A stretch of DNA of 64,000 nucleotides from Diogma glabrata (GCA_963693315.1 OY856186.1:82525176-82589175); one strand, 5' to 3'. Shown: positions 11,463-23,177, numbered from the stretch's first letter. The notes: generated from the letters alone by a model not told the origin. Numbers and translations are program-made.

Positions 11463-11626
11463 TTTACAGCCGTTTGCCAAAATACATTATTTTCTATTAC
11501 AGTCGTTAAAAAAAAAATTATTAGTAAAATTTTAACGAAAATAAAAATTTTCTTTGCATTGAATAAGCGTTTCGTTTTTCTTTTTTCTTAAAAAAAATTG
11601 AAATGTCAGTAAATTATTTACTTAAT

Positions 11627-12870
11627 GGGTAATTCCATGGTGACTAACATAACAGATGAAAGACTTTTTAATGAGTTATTTTCTATGCAGTAACTTTATT
11701 TCTGTCATAATACTTTAAACAGGATATTCATTTTTGGAAAGAGTGTTTTATGCAAGTAAATGCAAAATAAAAAATTTTAATAATTTTTTTTGAGATTTAG
11801 AGAGCATTTTGATCATTGTGACTAACATAACAGTTTTACAACCCTAAGATTTTGTATTAACTTTCAGCATCACAATTCTCTGAATCTTAACTTCAAATTT
11901 TATTTTATTTTCAGCCAGCATCTATATAAAAGGTTATTGTTGGATTATTGAGTGCAAATTTGATACATTTTAACTATAATGCAAAAAAAAGAAAAGTTTT
12001 AATAAAACTTACCTGTGACTAACATAACATGTGAATATACACATTCAACCTAAAAGTATTACATATAATATTTACACAAATGTAAGATAGCAAAATGGAT
12101 TTTATTGAAGGTTGAAATATGGTTGATGAAATTGGTTAACATTAGTTGACATATGCATAAAAATTACAATTCAATCTTATATTTGAATTAATAGTGTCCA
12201 CGAGAATTTACAGTTGGCTGGGGCAAAACTTTAGCAATTTGTGCTGCTTCAATCCAAGATTTATCTTCATTTGTGGGAAACACAGAAGTTGCCTGAGTGC
12301 TTTTCTTCATGAACAGCACTTCATATTCATTCTCATGAATGTTTAATACCTGCCCAATATATTTCTTTTTTGACTTAACAGTCATAAATTTCACAACGAC
12401 AAAATCACCCAATGTCACAATTTTTGGATCAGGAGAATCTACTTCCACATCGTTAATAATGGAATCAGCTTCTATTTCCGGATTTTCTTTCAATACTATA
12501 ACATCTGTCATGGGGGTTTTGTCTTCTGTATTTCGATATAAGCATATTTTAAATTTTCCCAGATTAACAACACATCGTGAGGATTGAATGCCTTCCACTT
12601 GATTGACATTCTCGAACAACATTTCCAATTCTTTTTTCTTTTCCATCATGTCAGTTTCACCAACAAACAAGCATTTTGTCTTCATCTTCAGTTTTTTTAG
12701 TTCAAGAAAGAATTCTTCTGCATTGCCTACAATAGATTGCCCTCTCGAAACTCTGCTCCATACATTATGCTTTACGACAGCACCTACTCCATCGTGTGGA
12801 CCCTTTCCATGATAGGATTCTGTAAAATTCCATGACCTGTAGATATTGGAGGAAGTTAAGGTCATTGGTT
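11627..12870 (-). mobile_element. 3' end of a DDE-type transposon (family copy 1)
   Basis: The left end is GGGTAATTCCATGG, matching the 13-bp terminus of the large element at 24866-37386 with one change. Inside lie three direct copies of GTGACTAACATAACA, at 11640, 11818 and 12015, in the place where the larger element has its own different subterminal repeats. The transposase C-terminus reads toward this end, the same orientation as in the other copy. The transposase is cut off near 12870, and no matching right terminus is found within the next kilobase. It is a 5'-truncated copy. Confidence 0.7.
12188..12865 (-). pseudogene. Transposase C-terminal part (unnamed DDE-type family, copy 1)
   Basis: The reading frame begins inside the catalytic region at WNFTESYHGKGPHDGVGAVVK, the conserved SxGKGPxDGxGGxxKR motif also seen at 29.6 kb. 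It continues through a variable helical segment (KKLKMKTKCLFVGETDMMEKKKELEMLF) to a C-terminal small beta-rich module (LGDFVVVKF, KKYIGQVLNI, YEVLFMKK) that looks like an SH3/Tudor-type fold. The three upstream acidic motifs (VDFSEN, SDxxxH, DGxxSQ) are lost because the element is truncated at its 5' side. The first Met is not a real start. About 225 codons are open, so decay is recent or the truncated frame has simply escaped mutation. I infer the family from the copy at 29-37 kb and do not know an accepted name. Confidence 0.7.
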
Positions 12871-13092
12871 GGTAATATAGTGGACTCTATTAGTATAATT
12901 CAAATTTGTGGATCTATAATCGGCGATTATGATATCTCAATATGGTTTGGTAACTTTAAACAAAATTGTTGGATGGAATTTTTTCTCTTTTTAATTTAAA
13001 ATGAAACAACCTTTCTTCTTCGGATAATAAGTATTAAATAAATTTATTTTCTTTAAATATTGTTACAAAATTTTAATATTCAAAATGTAAGG
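12871..13092. other. Short AT-rich gap
   Basis: Nothing recognised between the truncated transposon and the MITE to the right. Confidence 0.5.
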
Positions 13093-13094
13093 TA

Positions 13095-13690
13095 GAAACA
13101 CAACACGGACGATAACGTCGGACGATAAAAAAAAAACGTCTACAATTTCGCTGTTGTAACCACAACAAAGGCGTCAGCGTGAAAAGCTGTCAAAAATAAA
13201 ATTGCATAAACTAAAATACTTTGTTCTTTGTCAAAATGAATTTCAATTTTAAAAATAACTAATTTTTACTAATAAATAAATAATAATAATTTTTCTACTA
13301 ATAACTAATTTTAAAAATAAAATACAATATACAAATTATGAAAATAAATAAATGAATAAAATCGAACTTTGAACATAAACTGAAAATTAAGTTGACAACT
13401 CAAAACAAAACGATTACAACCTCAGATACGCGAAAAACATCAGAAAATCATATTTTTCAGTTGGCGGTACTGTCACAATAACATTAAAAATTACCCTTGC
13501 AACCAAATAAAAATAAAATTGATATCTGGCAATAATCATCGCCGACGATAAATTAGAAATAGAATCTAAATTTTCTCCCACGAAAAAAACTTTTTCGTTT
13601 ATCGCTGTAGTTGTGTTTGAAATGTATGTATCCTGTGTATTCTAATTTTACTAACGTCGTCGTCGGACGATTTCGCCCGTGTTGTGTTTC
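13095..13690. mobile_element. MITE with TA target duplication
   Basis: The ends are GAAACACAACACGG(A/G)CGA in inverted orientation, with a subterminal CGTCGGACGA also inverted. TA flanks both sides exactly (13093-13094 and 13691-13692), fitting the Tc1/mariner pattern. The 596-bp interior is AT-rich and non-coding. The intact ends and duplication make the boundaries secure; the superfamily assignment rests only on TA. Confidence 0.85.
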
Positions 13691-13972
13691 TAGCTGTATA
13701 TTGTATATAATTATATATATAAGAATTTAAACTAAAACTAAAGGATCACAAAATAAACAAAACAAAGGAAATAGATAATAAAATAATGAAAACAAAAAAT
13801 AGTTATTGTTAACACTAAAATGCGAAATATTTATAAAAAATTTAAGTAAAAAAAAATGTGTTATAATATATTTTGTTTTATTTTTACTGAACAAATACAA
13901 AAAAGGAAAGGATATTGATTTGGATATTTTGAACGTTTATTTATTTTTAAGATTAAATTGATAAACTCACCA

Positions 13973-15193
13973 GGGGCCCTATTCCCGAACACATATTTGT
14001 CGATCGAAAATATTGTCAATTTCACCAAAATGCTTGACAACTTTGTTTAAAAATGGTATTCTGTAACTCATATTTGTGTCAAACAAACTATAACAAATTT
14101 TTACAAAATCATAACAGATTTTTGGTACTAGATTCGTACTTTTGACAACTAACTTTTTTAATCTTAAAAGATGCAAAAATAAAATAAAAATATATTTAAT
14201 AAATAAATATGTTTTAATGATATTTATATTTTTTTTTTTTTTTTTTTTTTTTAATAAAATGTGATGTGTAGTAGGCATTACAATATGTGTCACAACAACA
14301 CATAAAAACCTTTTAAGACCAAGGTCCCACAACAACATGCGTTCTAAGGATGTTAATGGACGCAAATCTGTTTTTTTTTTTGTTTTTTTTTTAATATTTT
14401 TTTGTTAAGTAATGGATAACTAAACCATAAATCCTATCACATATAAAATATGACATAGACCAATATTTCGTGATAGGATAGGGAAAATAAAAATAAAATA
14501 AGAGATAAAAAGCAAATTTGTTTTACAAATTTGCAGGAACAAAACTAAAATTGGTTTGCCAATAGTCCAGCCAATGGCATAATCCCTGATTATGAGACGC
14601 AGTATATTTTTCAATGATTAAAGCTCAGATATGTAGTTATATGAAGGCTCGTTTCATCGAGCAAGCTACAGCGTTCCAGCATCAAGGAATATTCATTAGC
14701 TAAGATTGAGAGTGCTACCGTTGACTGAATACAGTTCATCCGCCAGCACCCCTAAGATGTCACCTTGGCTAGTGATATCTCACTGCTATTGCCAGTGGTA
14801 TGTGATATCTCACGTTAACTCATATGCCAATAGCAGGGACTGGAGTACGCGAGGTTGTCACACCCGTGGATCAAAAAAATAGAAAAAAATTAACAAATTA
14901 ATAAAAACTGATCCCTCCATGCGATAAGTAAAAATATGTTTATTTAATATTATTAAAGACTTAATTTTGCGTTATAAATTAATTTTTACGCCAATCGATG
15001 AAATTTGTATAAAAAAGTCAACACACAAAACATAAAGCAAAATTGTGATTTTGACCGTAAGTATATTGTTCTTGTCAGATTCACAATATTGTGTTGAATT
15101 TTCACCAAATTGGTGTTACATAATAAGAAATTCACAATATTGTGTGAATTTACAATATTGTGATGACATTTATGTGTTCGGGAATAGGGCCCC
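13973..15193. mobile_element. Non-autonomous transposon with GGGGCCC ends and CCA duplication
   Basis: The left end GGGGCCCTATTCCCGAACAC and the right end are exact inverted repeats of ~20 bp. CCA precedes the left end (13970-13972) and follows the right end (15194-15196), a 3-bp target duplication as in PIF/Harbinger-type elements. Near the right end the 12-bp palindrome CACAATATTGTG or close variants occurs three times between about 15083 and 15165. A more GC-rich segment at 14640-14870 looks like a foreign insert but has no features I can name. No transposase is present. Confidence 0.8.
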
Positions 15194-15884
15194 CCAGGCA
15201 CTTTAATATGATTTTTGCTGATAAATTATTTGAACTAATTTTTTAGGTAACACTTTTTCTAATACAAATTTTGTTTGGATGATTAAACTTAATTTTGTAT
15301 AATATAAATACAGTGTAATTCGCTTATAACGACATTTAAAATGACATCAAAATCCGACGTTACATCCGAATGTCGTAATATGCGAAGTGCTCAATTTTTT
15401 TATCAGAAACAATTTAATGACAGTAGATAAGGTAGTAGATGTATCTGTAATTGTTGGAGACGAAAAATTAATGGTATCTTCAGGTTCATTTTGAATATCT
15501 TCTATACGTTAAGGTATACGTTAATATTAGTTAAATTTATAATATCGTCGACAGTATCTTTTAATGGGGCTCTTCATCTGTGAATAAAAATTTATCAACC
15601 ATGATAAAAACATCCCAATTTTCATCACTCCTGACAGAAGTTGTTATCGAGGAGCAAAACTTGGCCTACCCGATTAATGGAATATCATCAGCATCGTAAC
15701 TTACAGCGTCTGTATCATCATCATCATCAATTTGCAAGAGTTCGGTATGTCTAAATCAAATTGAAATACGACGTTTACTTACTAACACGATTTCTTGTTG
15801 TATAGCATCTACCAATTATAATGAGTTGTGCTATGGTCATTTGCCATTTCTAACAATTTTTATTAAAAAATTCTGTCGATAGTG

Positions 15885-16250
15885 ATTTTAAAATATTTTA
15901 TTACATCCTTATCCTTCGACTGAAGAGCAGAAGACGTGTTAAGTGGCATAAGCACTAACTAAATATATTTTAGATTTTTCAAGTAAATATGTGCAGGGCT
16001 ATTATCCAACAGTTAATTTTTCTATAACTCGGTTTCCCGTTTTCTGAAAAATATTTAATAATATTAGAAGTCATCTAGGCCTTTGTATTTCCTGTATGGT
16101 AGAGCCTTAATGTTTCTAAAAAACATGGGTGATTTACTTTTTCCCACAAACCATTCATATTCGCTCTCAACTTACACATTTTCATTGTTTAAATTTTATT
16201 CTGGAGTCATTTTATAAAAAACCCGTTTTTGCGACGTTGTAAATTTCATT
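15885..16250 (-). pseudogene. Tigger/pogo transposase remnant
   Basis: In order on the minus strand three family motifs can be read. IYNVAKTGFFYKMTPE lies at ~16245-16199 (family IYNxDETGLFYKLLP, with the first catalytic Asp replaced by Ala). LLDNSPAHIYLKNL lies at ~16013-15972 (the second catalytic Asp region). SSALQSKDKDVIKYFK lies at ~15935-15890 (family TSxLQPMDQGVIxxFK, with the third acidic position). Frames differ between motifs and stops separate them, so this is a dead gene. The N-terminal helix-turn-helix and CENP-B-type domain are not convincingly readable. Confidence 0.8.
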
Positions 16251-16793
16251 TGCTTTGTAGCCATCGAGTATTTTCGACTACGCTGATTGTTACCTATTAG
16301 TCACATGCACTTCCATCAACACTTGCTGACTTATCAAAAATCCCACCCTATGCTCGAAAGCACAATATATGTCTCTCACGGAAGCGAAAAGTTCAGCTTG
16401 CCGTACATTTGAATTCAGAATTTAGCAGCGGTCCAATTTCTTCTGTTTTCTTTTGCAATATTGAACAGATATTGCAACAATTTTTGAATTGCTGTTGCTT
16501 AAACCCCGTCAACAACACTTCGCAAATGTTCCCAATTTTTCTGTTTTATTCCTTATAATTCAAACGCATTTTAAATGAAATGTTTGTTTTTCTATATGGT
16601 GCTTATAGTTATTTTTAATCAAATCAACATATTAATCATTGAATCCACCATTTATAAATCAATAGCTTTGAATATCCCAGATAACATGTTGAACGTTATC
16701 TTTTACTATACATTCAGAGATTAATACGATATATTCACGATTAATTAACGATCAGGCCTGAAAACACACGTTATGAATAATGTAAAGGAAAAG

Positions 16794-16871
16794 TGATCTC
16801 CGTCGGGAATCGAACCCGACATCCTTGAGTTCCAAGGCTAGAGCCTTATCAACTTAGCTTAAACTGCGACA
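16794..16871 (-). ncRNA. tRNA-like sequence embedded in the Tigger element
   Basis: On the minus strand the segment has a degraded A-box-like run (AAGCTAAGTTGATAAGG) and, 35 bases on, a perfect B box, GGTTCGATTCC, inside a paired T arm (GTCGG/CCGAC). A possible anticodon arm is CCTTG/CAAGG. The acceptor ends GTCGCAG and GGAGATC do not pair, so I do not call a functional tRNA gene. The same sequence occupies the same place in the second Tigger copy, so it was in the element before the two copies split. It may be an old SINE head or a pol III promoter. Confidence 0.55.
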
Positions 16872-17218
16872 ATGTAAACCAAAACACCAAAATAAAAAAA
16901 ATGTCTAAAATGGAAAGATATAGATGATAAAGACCATCAATTGATATTTAAATAAATCACAATTATTTTTCTCATATCTAAAAAAACGTTTTTATTTTTG
17001 AAATTATCGGTCGCAATAAGCGAACAATCTATGCATCTATCTGTACAAATTTATCTGCAAAATCGGTCGCTACATCAGAAATGTCGTAATAACCGAAGTC
17101 GTTTTAAGCGAATATATTTACATAGGAACAAAGGCAAGTCCAACCATTACTTTGATTTTATGACGCTATAAGCGAAATGTCGTTATAAACGAGGGCGTTA
17201 TAAGTGAATTTCACTGTA

Positions 17219-18119
17219 TATGACTTAATTTGTTATTGAACACTTTCTTTTCTTTTACTTGAATTTAATTTTTATTGAACACCACTTGTTTAGAAATTTA
17301 TATTCTAAGATATAAATTTCGTTGGAATAATTAAACTGGGTTTTGTATTTGAATTAAATTTTTATCGAACACTTTTTTTGAAATTTATATTTTGAATTGA
17401 ATTGTGACGAAGGGAATTTCAGAAACCCTATTTTCGTGTCAAAGATTTATCATCTTCCCTTCGTCGCAAGTCTAATAAATTCCAGACAACTTTTCATTTT
17501 ATAATTTTGATCCATCATGACATTATACCTATTTTTCAAAAATTTGCCCATGTTTCGTTTTTGCACATTGTACAAAAACATTAATAATTATAGTAAAATT
17601 TTCACATGTTTTGCTTTCTGTAAATTTTACAGAAAACAATTAATTTAAAATTCTGGATTAACATAAGTTGTAATCCAATTTCACTTTATTTAATTCTCAT
17701 TTTTCTTTCTTTTCTACTTAAGTCTGAAATTCAGCCTTTCGTTCTTTTGTTGTAATTAAACAAGTTTTCGTTTATTTGTGGGAAAGTTCCCACAAATTGA
17801 TTACATTTTGGAATTAATTTTTTTCGGGCTCGGATAACACCGAGGTGTTGACTTGAGTTAGAAAAGTTTTGGTCGGGACTCGGATTCTAATTGTCGACCA
17901 AGACGGTCACAATTTGTGGTAGTTTTGGTCGGAACAGAATGTTAAGAAGTGTGAGGATACCGTCGTATATGATTCTGTGTTATTATTCTCTTCGTGTATA
18001 GTACCTTTTGTGTTTTATTTTTAAATAATAAATTTGCTTCGAAGTGCAATGAAATCTCAAATTAGTTTTTTTTTATTTAAAAAAAAAAGAAGTGCAATTA
18101 GTAATTAGTGCAAACTTCT
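17219..18119. other. AT-rich sequence with two short perfect hairpins
   Basis: No gene. Stem GACGAAGGGAA/TTCCCTTCGTC lies at about 17403-17467, and TTTGTGGGAA/TTCCCACAAA at about 17775-17796. The phrase TTATTGAACAC recurs here and again between 19.3 and 20.5 kb, suggesting one diverged repeat field into which the Tigger element inserted. Confidence 0.5.
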
Positions 18120-18672
18120 AATTAAATTACTAATTAGGTTTTTTATGTGAACGCAAATTATCAGTTTGGTTAAGATAATGAAAGTTTTGTTTTGTTGTGA
18201 TAAAAATGGTAATAATAAAGGAAAATAACTATAATTACCTAAAGAAATTTTGTTTCGGTGGAAAAAATTGATTTAAGAAAAAAAATATATGTTCTAAACT
18301 ATCTTTAAATTACTAATTAGGTTTTTTTTTATGTGAACGCAAATTGTCAGTTTGGTTAAGATAAAGAAAGGTTTGTTTAGTTGTGATATAAATGGTAAAA
18401 ATAAAGGAAAATAACTATGTTGACCTAAAGAAATATTGTTTCGGTGAAAAAGATTGATTTTAGAAAAAAAATATATGTTCTAAACTACATTTAAATTACT
18501 AATTAGTTTTTTTATGTGAACGCAAATTATCAGTTTGGTTAAGATAAAGGAAGTTTTGTTTAGTGGTGAGAAAAATGGTAATAATAAAGGAAAATAACTA
18601 TTTTTATCTAAAGAAATTTTGTTTTGGTGGAAAAGATTGATTTAAGGAAAAAAATATGTTCTAAACTATATA
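18120..18672. repeat. ~185-bp tandem repeat, three copies
   Basis: TATGTGAACGCAAATT recurs at about 18145, 18331 and 18514, with the whole unit (ending AAAAATATATGTTCTAAACTA) repeated with ~90% similarity by eye. Non-coding. Confidence 0.9.
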
Positions 18673-19540
18673 CATTCCATGGTTTTGAATGAATGATGTC
18701 TATGTCAAGAACTGCCTAGAGAGTGAGAACCAACCGCAGGATTCAAAAAGGTAAGGCAATCTAATAATTTAGTTATACATATTTGCTTTTACTTTTACGT
18801 GTCAAGTTTATACCGGGTCGGATTAAGCAATGGTTCCCTTCTCCTCTGCAATGTGGAAATGGCGGTGTTTATGGGGATGTGGGGGGAAATTATCACGTAA
18901 CGGATAAAACTCCTGGCACTTCACAACCATGGGGTTGATTAGTCAGTAGATTAGTAGAATAGTCAGTTAAAAATAAAAATAATAAAAGAGAACATGGTTT
19001 ATTAGATTCGATGGTAAGTAGAGAAGGTAGTCTAATTATTATCTTGTATATGTTGTTCTAACCGCTCATTACTAGGACTACCTGGTTGCCGGATAAAACC
19101 TACGACCCCAAATGACTGAGCGAAGTCGAGAGCGGGATCCGGATCCACAGCCAGGTGGTCAAATCTTTAACGTTGGCCAGGGCAATCTTTACTCCATTTT
19201 GGGGGCTCAGGTTGCACTGCGAAACGTTACAGAATTTTTATCGAATACGTTTTTAAAATTTTTATTCTTAAATATAAACTTTGTTAGAATAATTAAACTT
19301 GAATTTAATTAATTTTCTACTGAACACTGTGCCAAGTTTTTCTGTGAAACACTTTTCTTTTAATTAACTTTGGGTTTTTCTCGGACGTAGCCTCAAACTG
19401 TTCACGTACCTATCACGTTCACGTGTTCGCTATTTTGAGTTTGTAGAAATTTGTTGTAGTTAAAAATAATTGTTTTTTGTTTTATTTTGGAGGTTCCGGC
19501 GTTTAATATTTAACACCTGGAAGCTGTAGATTCGTTGCTC
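18673..19540. other. Mixed sequence without a recognised gene
   Basis: Contains a patch of higher GC at 18830-18960 and 19070-19220, where CGGATAAAAC occurs twice. The short open frame at 19112-19312 has no similarity I can name. It could be the tail of a non-LTR element, but I see no diagnostic motif. Confidence 0.4.
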
Positions 19541-19554
19541 GAGCCTCTGGTCTC

Positions 19555-19800
19555 GAATTATGGCTGCGCCAATTGTGGAGGTTTAGGTGCCCACCTGGAC
19601 TAATTGTATAGCCTCAAGTGACCGACTGTGCCAATTGTGGAGGTACAACTATCAGTTGCACCAATTGTGAAAGATGTAGATGACCTACTGCGTCAATTTA
19701 AGAGGTTTAAAACCTCTTTTTTTTTCTTGTAAAAATGTAGTTGACCGACAGGGTCAATTGTGATAATATTATTCCAGGTAATGTCAATTGTAATTTGTTT
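19555..19800. repeat. Degenerate minisatellite built on GCGCCAATTGTGGAGGT
   Basis: The core (C/T)G(C/T)(G/A)CCAATTGTGGAGGT appears near 19565, 19628 and 19657, and in eroded form near 19690, 19750 and 19790, spaced roughly 30-60 bp. The palindrome CAATTG is the best conserved part. No coding role. Confidence 0.6.
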
Positions 19801-20314
19801 TAATTCCACCTCTGAAGTGTAGAAATCTCGACGGTATTGATTTTAGGAGGTTTAAAATCTAATCATCGGTGTTTTAAACTTCCAATCAGTTCGATTATGG
19901 AATTTTTGGTAATTTTGCGTTTGGTACGACTTGGAACCACCCAATTGACCCTTTGATTCTTCGGCTAGCTCACTAAATTGCTATAAATCTAAAAAATATA
20001 AAGAGTTGACTACTCACTACTTGTGGTCCTTTTTCCAGTGATTCTGGTTCTCGTATTTGTTGAGAGAAAACAAATAATTTTCTTTTAAATTATTTTATTG
20101 AACACTGTTTTTTGTTAATGAGTAGTTTTCTTTTTGATTTAATTTTATTGTGAGTGAATAATCACTTTTATTGAGTAATTTAATTAACGACTTTTAATGT
20201 GAATAACAACTAATGTTTTGAGCACTTTTAATATTTAAGAATTTTAATATCAAATTTATGGATCACTCTTGTAGGATAAATTTCCTATAAATTCAATTTA
20301 TTGAATTTATTTAA

Positions 20315-20522
20315 TATTTATTGAATATTTTATTCTGAACTTTAATATGAGCACTTTGGCAAAAATAATTTACTTTAAATGATATTAAACACTTATATTG
20401 AATATTTTATTCAGAATTTCAAGTTGAACACTTTGGCTAAAATAATTTACTTTAAATTGTATCAAACATTTCTATTGAATATTTTATTCTGATTTTTCGA
20501 TTTGAACACTTTGACAAAAATA
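20315..20522. repeat. 77-bp tandem repeat, about 2.7 copies
   Basis: TTGAATATTTTATTC recurs at 20321, 20398 and 20475, each followed by a (T/A)GAACACTTTGGC-like phrase and AATAATTTACTTTAAA. The array overlaps the end of the minus-strand reading frame at 20484-20864. Confidence 0.85.
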
Positions 20523-20864
20523 ACTTATTAATTCAAATTCCCTCAAAATTTTTAATAAATGCTTAATGGGATTAACTGATACATTATGTAAAATTGTCCA
20601 TTTCATTAATTTTGTCTTTAAAATACTAATATTGTTTAAATGATCTAAATTCTCAGAAGCGTAAGTTGTCTTATCATCCGATGAATCGGAAATCAGAATA
20701 TTTTCAAATAAATAACTTCCTTCTGAAATAGGATAATTAGGTACGATAAAATCGTCCTCAAAATGCTCACGATTAGAGTCAGTTTCTTGAGAAACATTTA
20801 CCGGAATATTTAAATTAGATTGTAAATTTAAACTGCATTCTATATTTAAACTAGTTTCTACCAT
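20484..20864 (-). pseudogene. N-terminal exon of a transposon-borne protein (KTKLMKWTILHN type)
   Basis: The 126-residue frame has an acidic, Ser/Asp-rich middle and ends with LKTKLMKWTILHNVSVNPIKHLLKILRE. This resembles the short leading exon (LxxWAxxxNIxxxxxxxLLxxLRxH) found at the N-terminus of widespread insect proteins annotated as transposase-domain-containing, associated with EnSpm/CACTA-like or related DNA transposons. This is recollection of a family pattern, not a search result. The expected continuation (an HxPLPxDARTLL-like segment) is replaced by ISYFCQSVQIEKSE and a stop. Nothing downstream on the minus strand continues the protein. It is either a first exon whose splice donor I cannot place or a truncated relic. 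Confidence 0.45.
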
Positions 20865-20879
20865 TTCAGAAACAATTCG

Positions 20880-21754
20880 ATATTGTTATAACCGGGGTTA
20901 GTTTTAATTTAAATAAAACACTTAAATTTTGTTTAGAATAAAATTTATGAGAGTTTTATTTCTTTAATTTATTTTTATTTAACTTTAATTTTATGTTTCA
21001 CTAGCTTTGATTGTATCGATTGAGAATATTTATTTTGCACTATTATTATTTACTTATAACACATAGATTTGCATGATTTTTACTTGCACTTTGAACAGAC
21101 TTATATTATTGCGAGTTTTTTCTGGAACTGCTATTCTCAAACTATATTGCTTGAATTGTATTATTAAACCTATATAAAAAACTAAAGACTGACTGTGAGT
21201 CTTATAAATATTCTGTTTAAAATTACTCGACTTTAGACAACTACTGTATTGACTGACTTAAACTCTTCGAATTATGTTATGAACTACTCACTGACTGATA
21301 TTAACTGTGTTACTTGAATTTCTTACTTTAAAACTACTTTCTTAAACTCTATCTTTAAACTACATTTATTTTCTTAAAAACTAAATCTTATATACTAAAC
21401 TTTGATTTTATTACATTATAGAAAAACAAAATAGGAATAATTTTTTATTAAATTTTATATTATGGAAAAGGATTTGTCGGAGGATTATATAAAAGGAATT
21501 ATGCAATATTGTAACTTATTTCTAAGAAACTTAAACAGAGAAGTGTGAAATTTGTTTAATGTTTTATTTTGCTCTAACATGATTTTAAAGGTTATTAGCA
21601 TGAGAAATATTAATGTTATAGTTATTTTTTTGTTTGAGAAGGTTTATTTGGAAAACATGTTGATTCAATATTTTAAAACGATATGTGAACTGAAAAGGAT
21701 TGTCGGCAAAAATAAAAAGACTTATTCTTAGTATGAACTAAAATTGGGATAACT
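20880..21754. other. AT-rich intergenic sequence
   Basis: No gene recognised. ACTGACTG-type repeats are scattered around 21180-21300. Confidence 0.5.
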
Positions 21755-22070
21755 GATATTATTTAGCTACAAAAAACATCAAAAATGTAAATTTTAGTTC
21801 GTGAAAAAGGTGCAGTTTAAAGTTTAATAGTCAAAACTATCTGTTCAGTACAAAAAGAAGTGATATCCTGTGTCAAGTAGAAACGAGTGTAAAACAAAAC
21901 ATTACCAAATAATTAGGTGTTCTACATGATTTGAAATACTTACTTTGTCTCTCGGATTAGAGACTAGAATTAGAAACAACTTTAACTAACTAGGTATTAA
22001 AACAAAAGTTTCTAGTAAAAGTAAAAGTACAAAACAATATTTAATTTGAATAAAATTCTTTATTTTCTTG
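21755..22070. repeat. Left inverted arm flanking the Penelope fragment
   Basis: Reverse-complementary to sequence on the far side of the endonuclease fragment. 21755-22040 pairs with about 23612-23886, and 22045-22070 (TTGAATAAAATTCTTTATTT) pairs with 23178-23205. Penelope-like elements are known to carry such terminal repeats, sometimes inverted. Confidence 0.8.
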
Positions 22071-22083
22071 GTTTAAAGCCTAT

Positions 22084-22592
22084 TTGTATTGTAATGAGAA
22101 AGAAAGAAGAAAGATTGTCTCGATTCCGTATATAAAGAATTTATACGAACAGATTAATGGTATGTTAAGTAAATACGACATCAAAATGGTGGGCAAACCA
22201 GCATCAAATTTAAACCAACTGATGTTCTCGGCGCGCCAGGACAAAATTCCGAAATCGGAACAGAAGAATGTGATATACCAGACAACTTGTAATTGTCCAG
22301 CAACCTACACCGGTCGCACTACACAACTGCTAGAAAAAAGAATTTACCAACACAATAAAGACTCCAAAGGTAATAAGGAGACGGATAGTAGTGCTAGTGC
22401 ACTTTCTTTACATCTGAAGGCGGAAAACCACTTAATATCACTGGCGATGTCAAGATATTAGATAAAGATAAGAATCAGACAAAACTGCAAATTTTGGAAA
22501 TGCTACACATAAAAAGAAGTTCTAACTCTATCAACACACAAAAAGATGCACATTACCTACACAATTACTATAACTCAGTTTTGAATAAGTAG
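22084..22592 (+). pseudogene. Penelope-like element, GIY-YIG endonuclease domain
   Basis: This is the C-terminal nicking endonuclease of a Penelope-like retroelement. The readable part begins YCNEKERRKIVSIPYIKNLYEQI (the linker with a typical VSIPY start). It continues NVIYQTTCNCPATYTGRTTQLLEKRIYQH (family GIYxIxCxxCxxxYIGQTxRxLxxRxxxH, where the YTGRT run corresponds to the YIG half) and then ALSLHLKAENH. A frameshift near 22440 moves it to GDVKILDKDKNQTKLQILEM, and it ends at HNYYNSVLNK with TAG at 22590-22592. The reverse transcriptase that should precede it is missing, as usual for 5'-truncated copies. The catalytic Arg and His positions appear kept, but the frame is broken. Confidence 0.85.
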
Positions 22593-23177
22593 CTCAATGT
22601 TTCGACGCTAGTGTTTATGGACCATGATGTTTAGTGAATATTGATAATGGAAAATTAACAGAGGGGAAGAATTGTATTTATTCTTTCGGTTTTTGTGTTT
22701 TTTTGGTTTTTCTGTTAGTTGAATTTAATAAATATATGACTTTTAATGCAATTTTACACAATTAATGTTGACGAAGGAAAACTGAAGGTTTTTTTTTAAA
22801 TAGTTAAATTGTTTTTAAAAAAAAAAAAAAGAATTTGTGTTTTTTGGTTTACTATTGTTTTTAAATTATTTTTATGTATAGTTGAATGTGAATAGTAAAT
22901 AGTATAATTTGTTTTTAACATGTTTAGAAGAAGTATTTAGTCTTTAAGAAAGTTAAAGGTAATTCAAATTTTTACAGCACTCAAGTAACGCTTTAAACGT
23001 TATAATTTATTATTTGTTCTTGTTTTTATGTCTTTTAATCAGCTTTTTGTTGTTCTCAATTTTAGTGATTTTAAAAAATAGAATAGAGAAATAAAAGAAT
23101 TTTTTATGAGAATGATGCGAATAAAATCGTCGAAACGCGTCAAAAATTATAATGTAATAAAAAAATAAATAAAATTA

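Larger units (their letters stand above)
15311..17216 (-). mobile_element. Tigger/pogo-type transposon, decayed copy 1
   Basis: The ends CAGTGTAATTCGCTTATAAC and its inverted partner (CAGTGAAATTCACTTATAAC) are bounded by TA on both sides (15309-15310, 17217-17218), as for pogo/Tigger members of Tc1/mariner. A second, ~85-90% similar copy by eye lies at 49061-50957 in the same orientation. The transposase reads on the minus strand and is full of stops. Terminal lengths and internal order agree between the copies, so both are full-length in extent. Confidence 0.92.

Noticed and set aside
13979..14614. Two minus-strand frames (128 and 64 codons) in the GGGGCCC element
   Set aside because: One includes a poly-Lys run from a homopolymer, and neither shows transposase motifs.
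16794..16871. Functional tRNA gene
   Set aside because: B box is good but the acceptor stem does not pair and the anticodon arm is doubtful.
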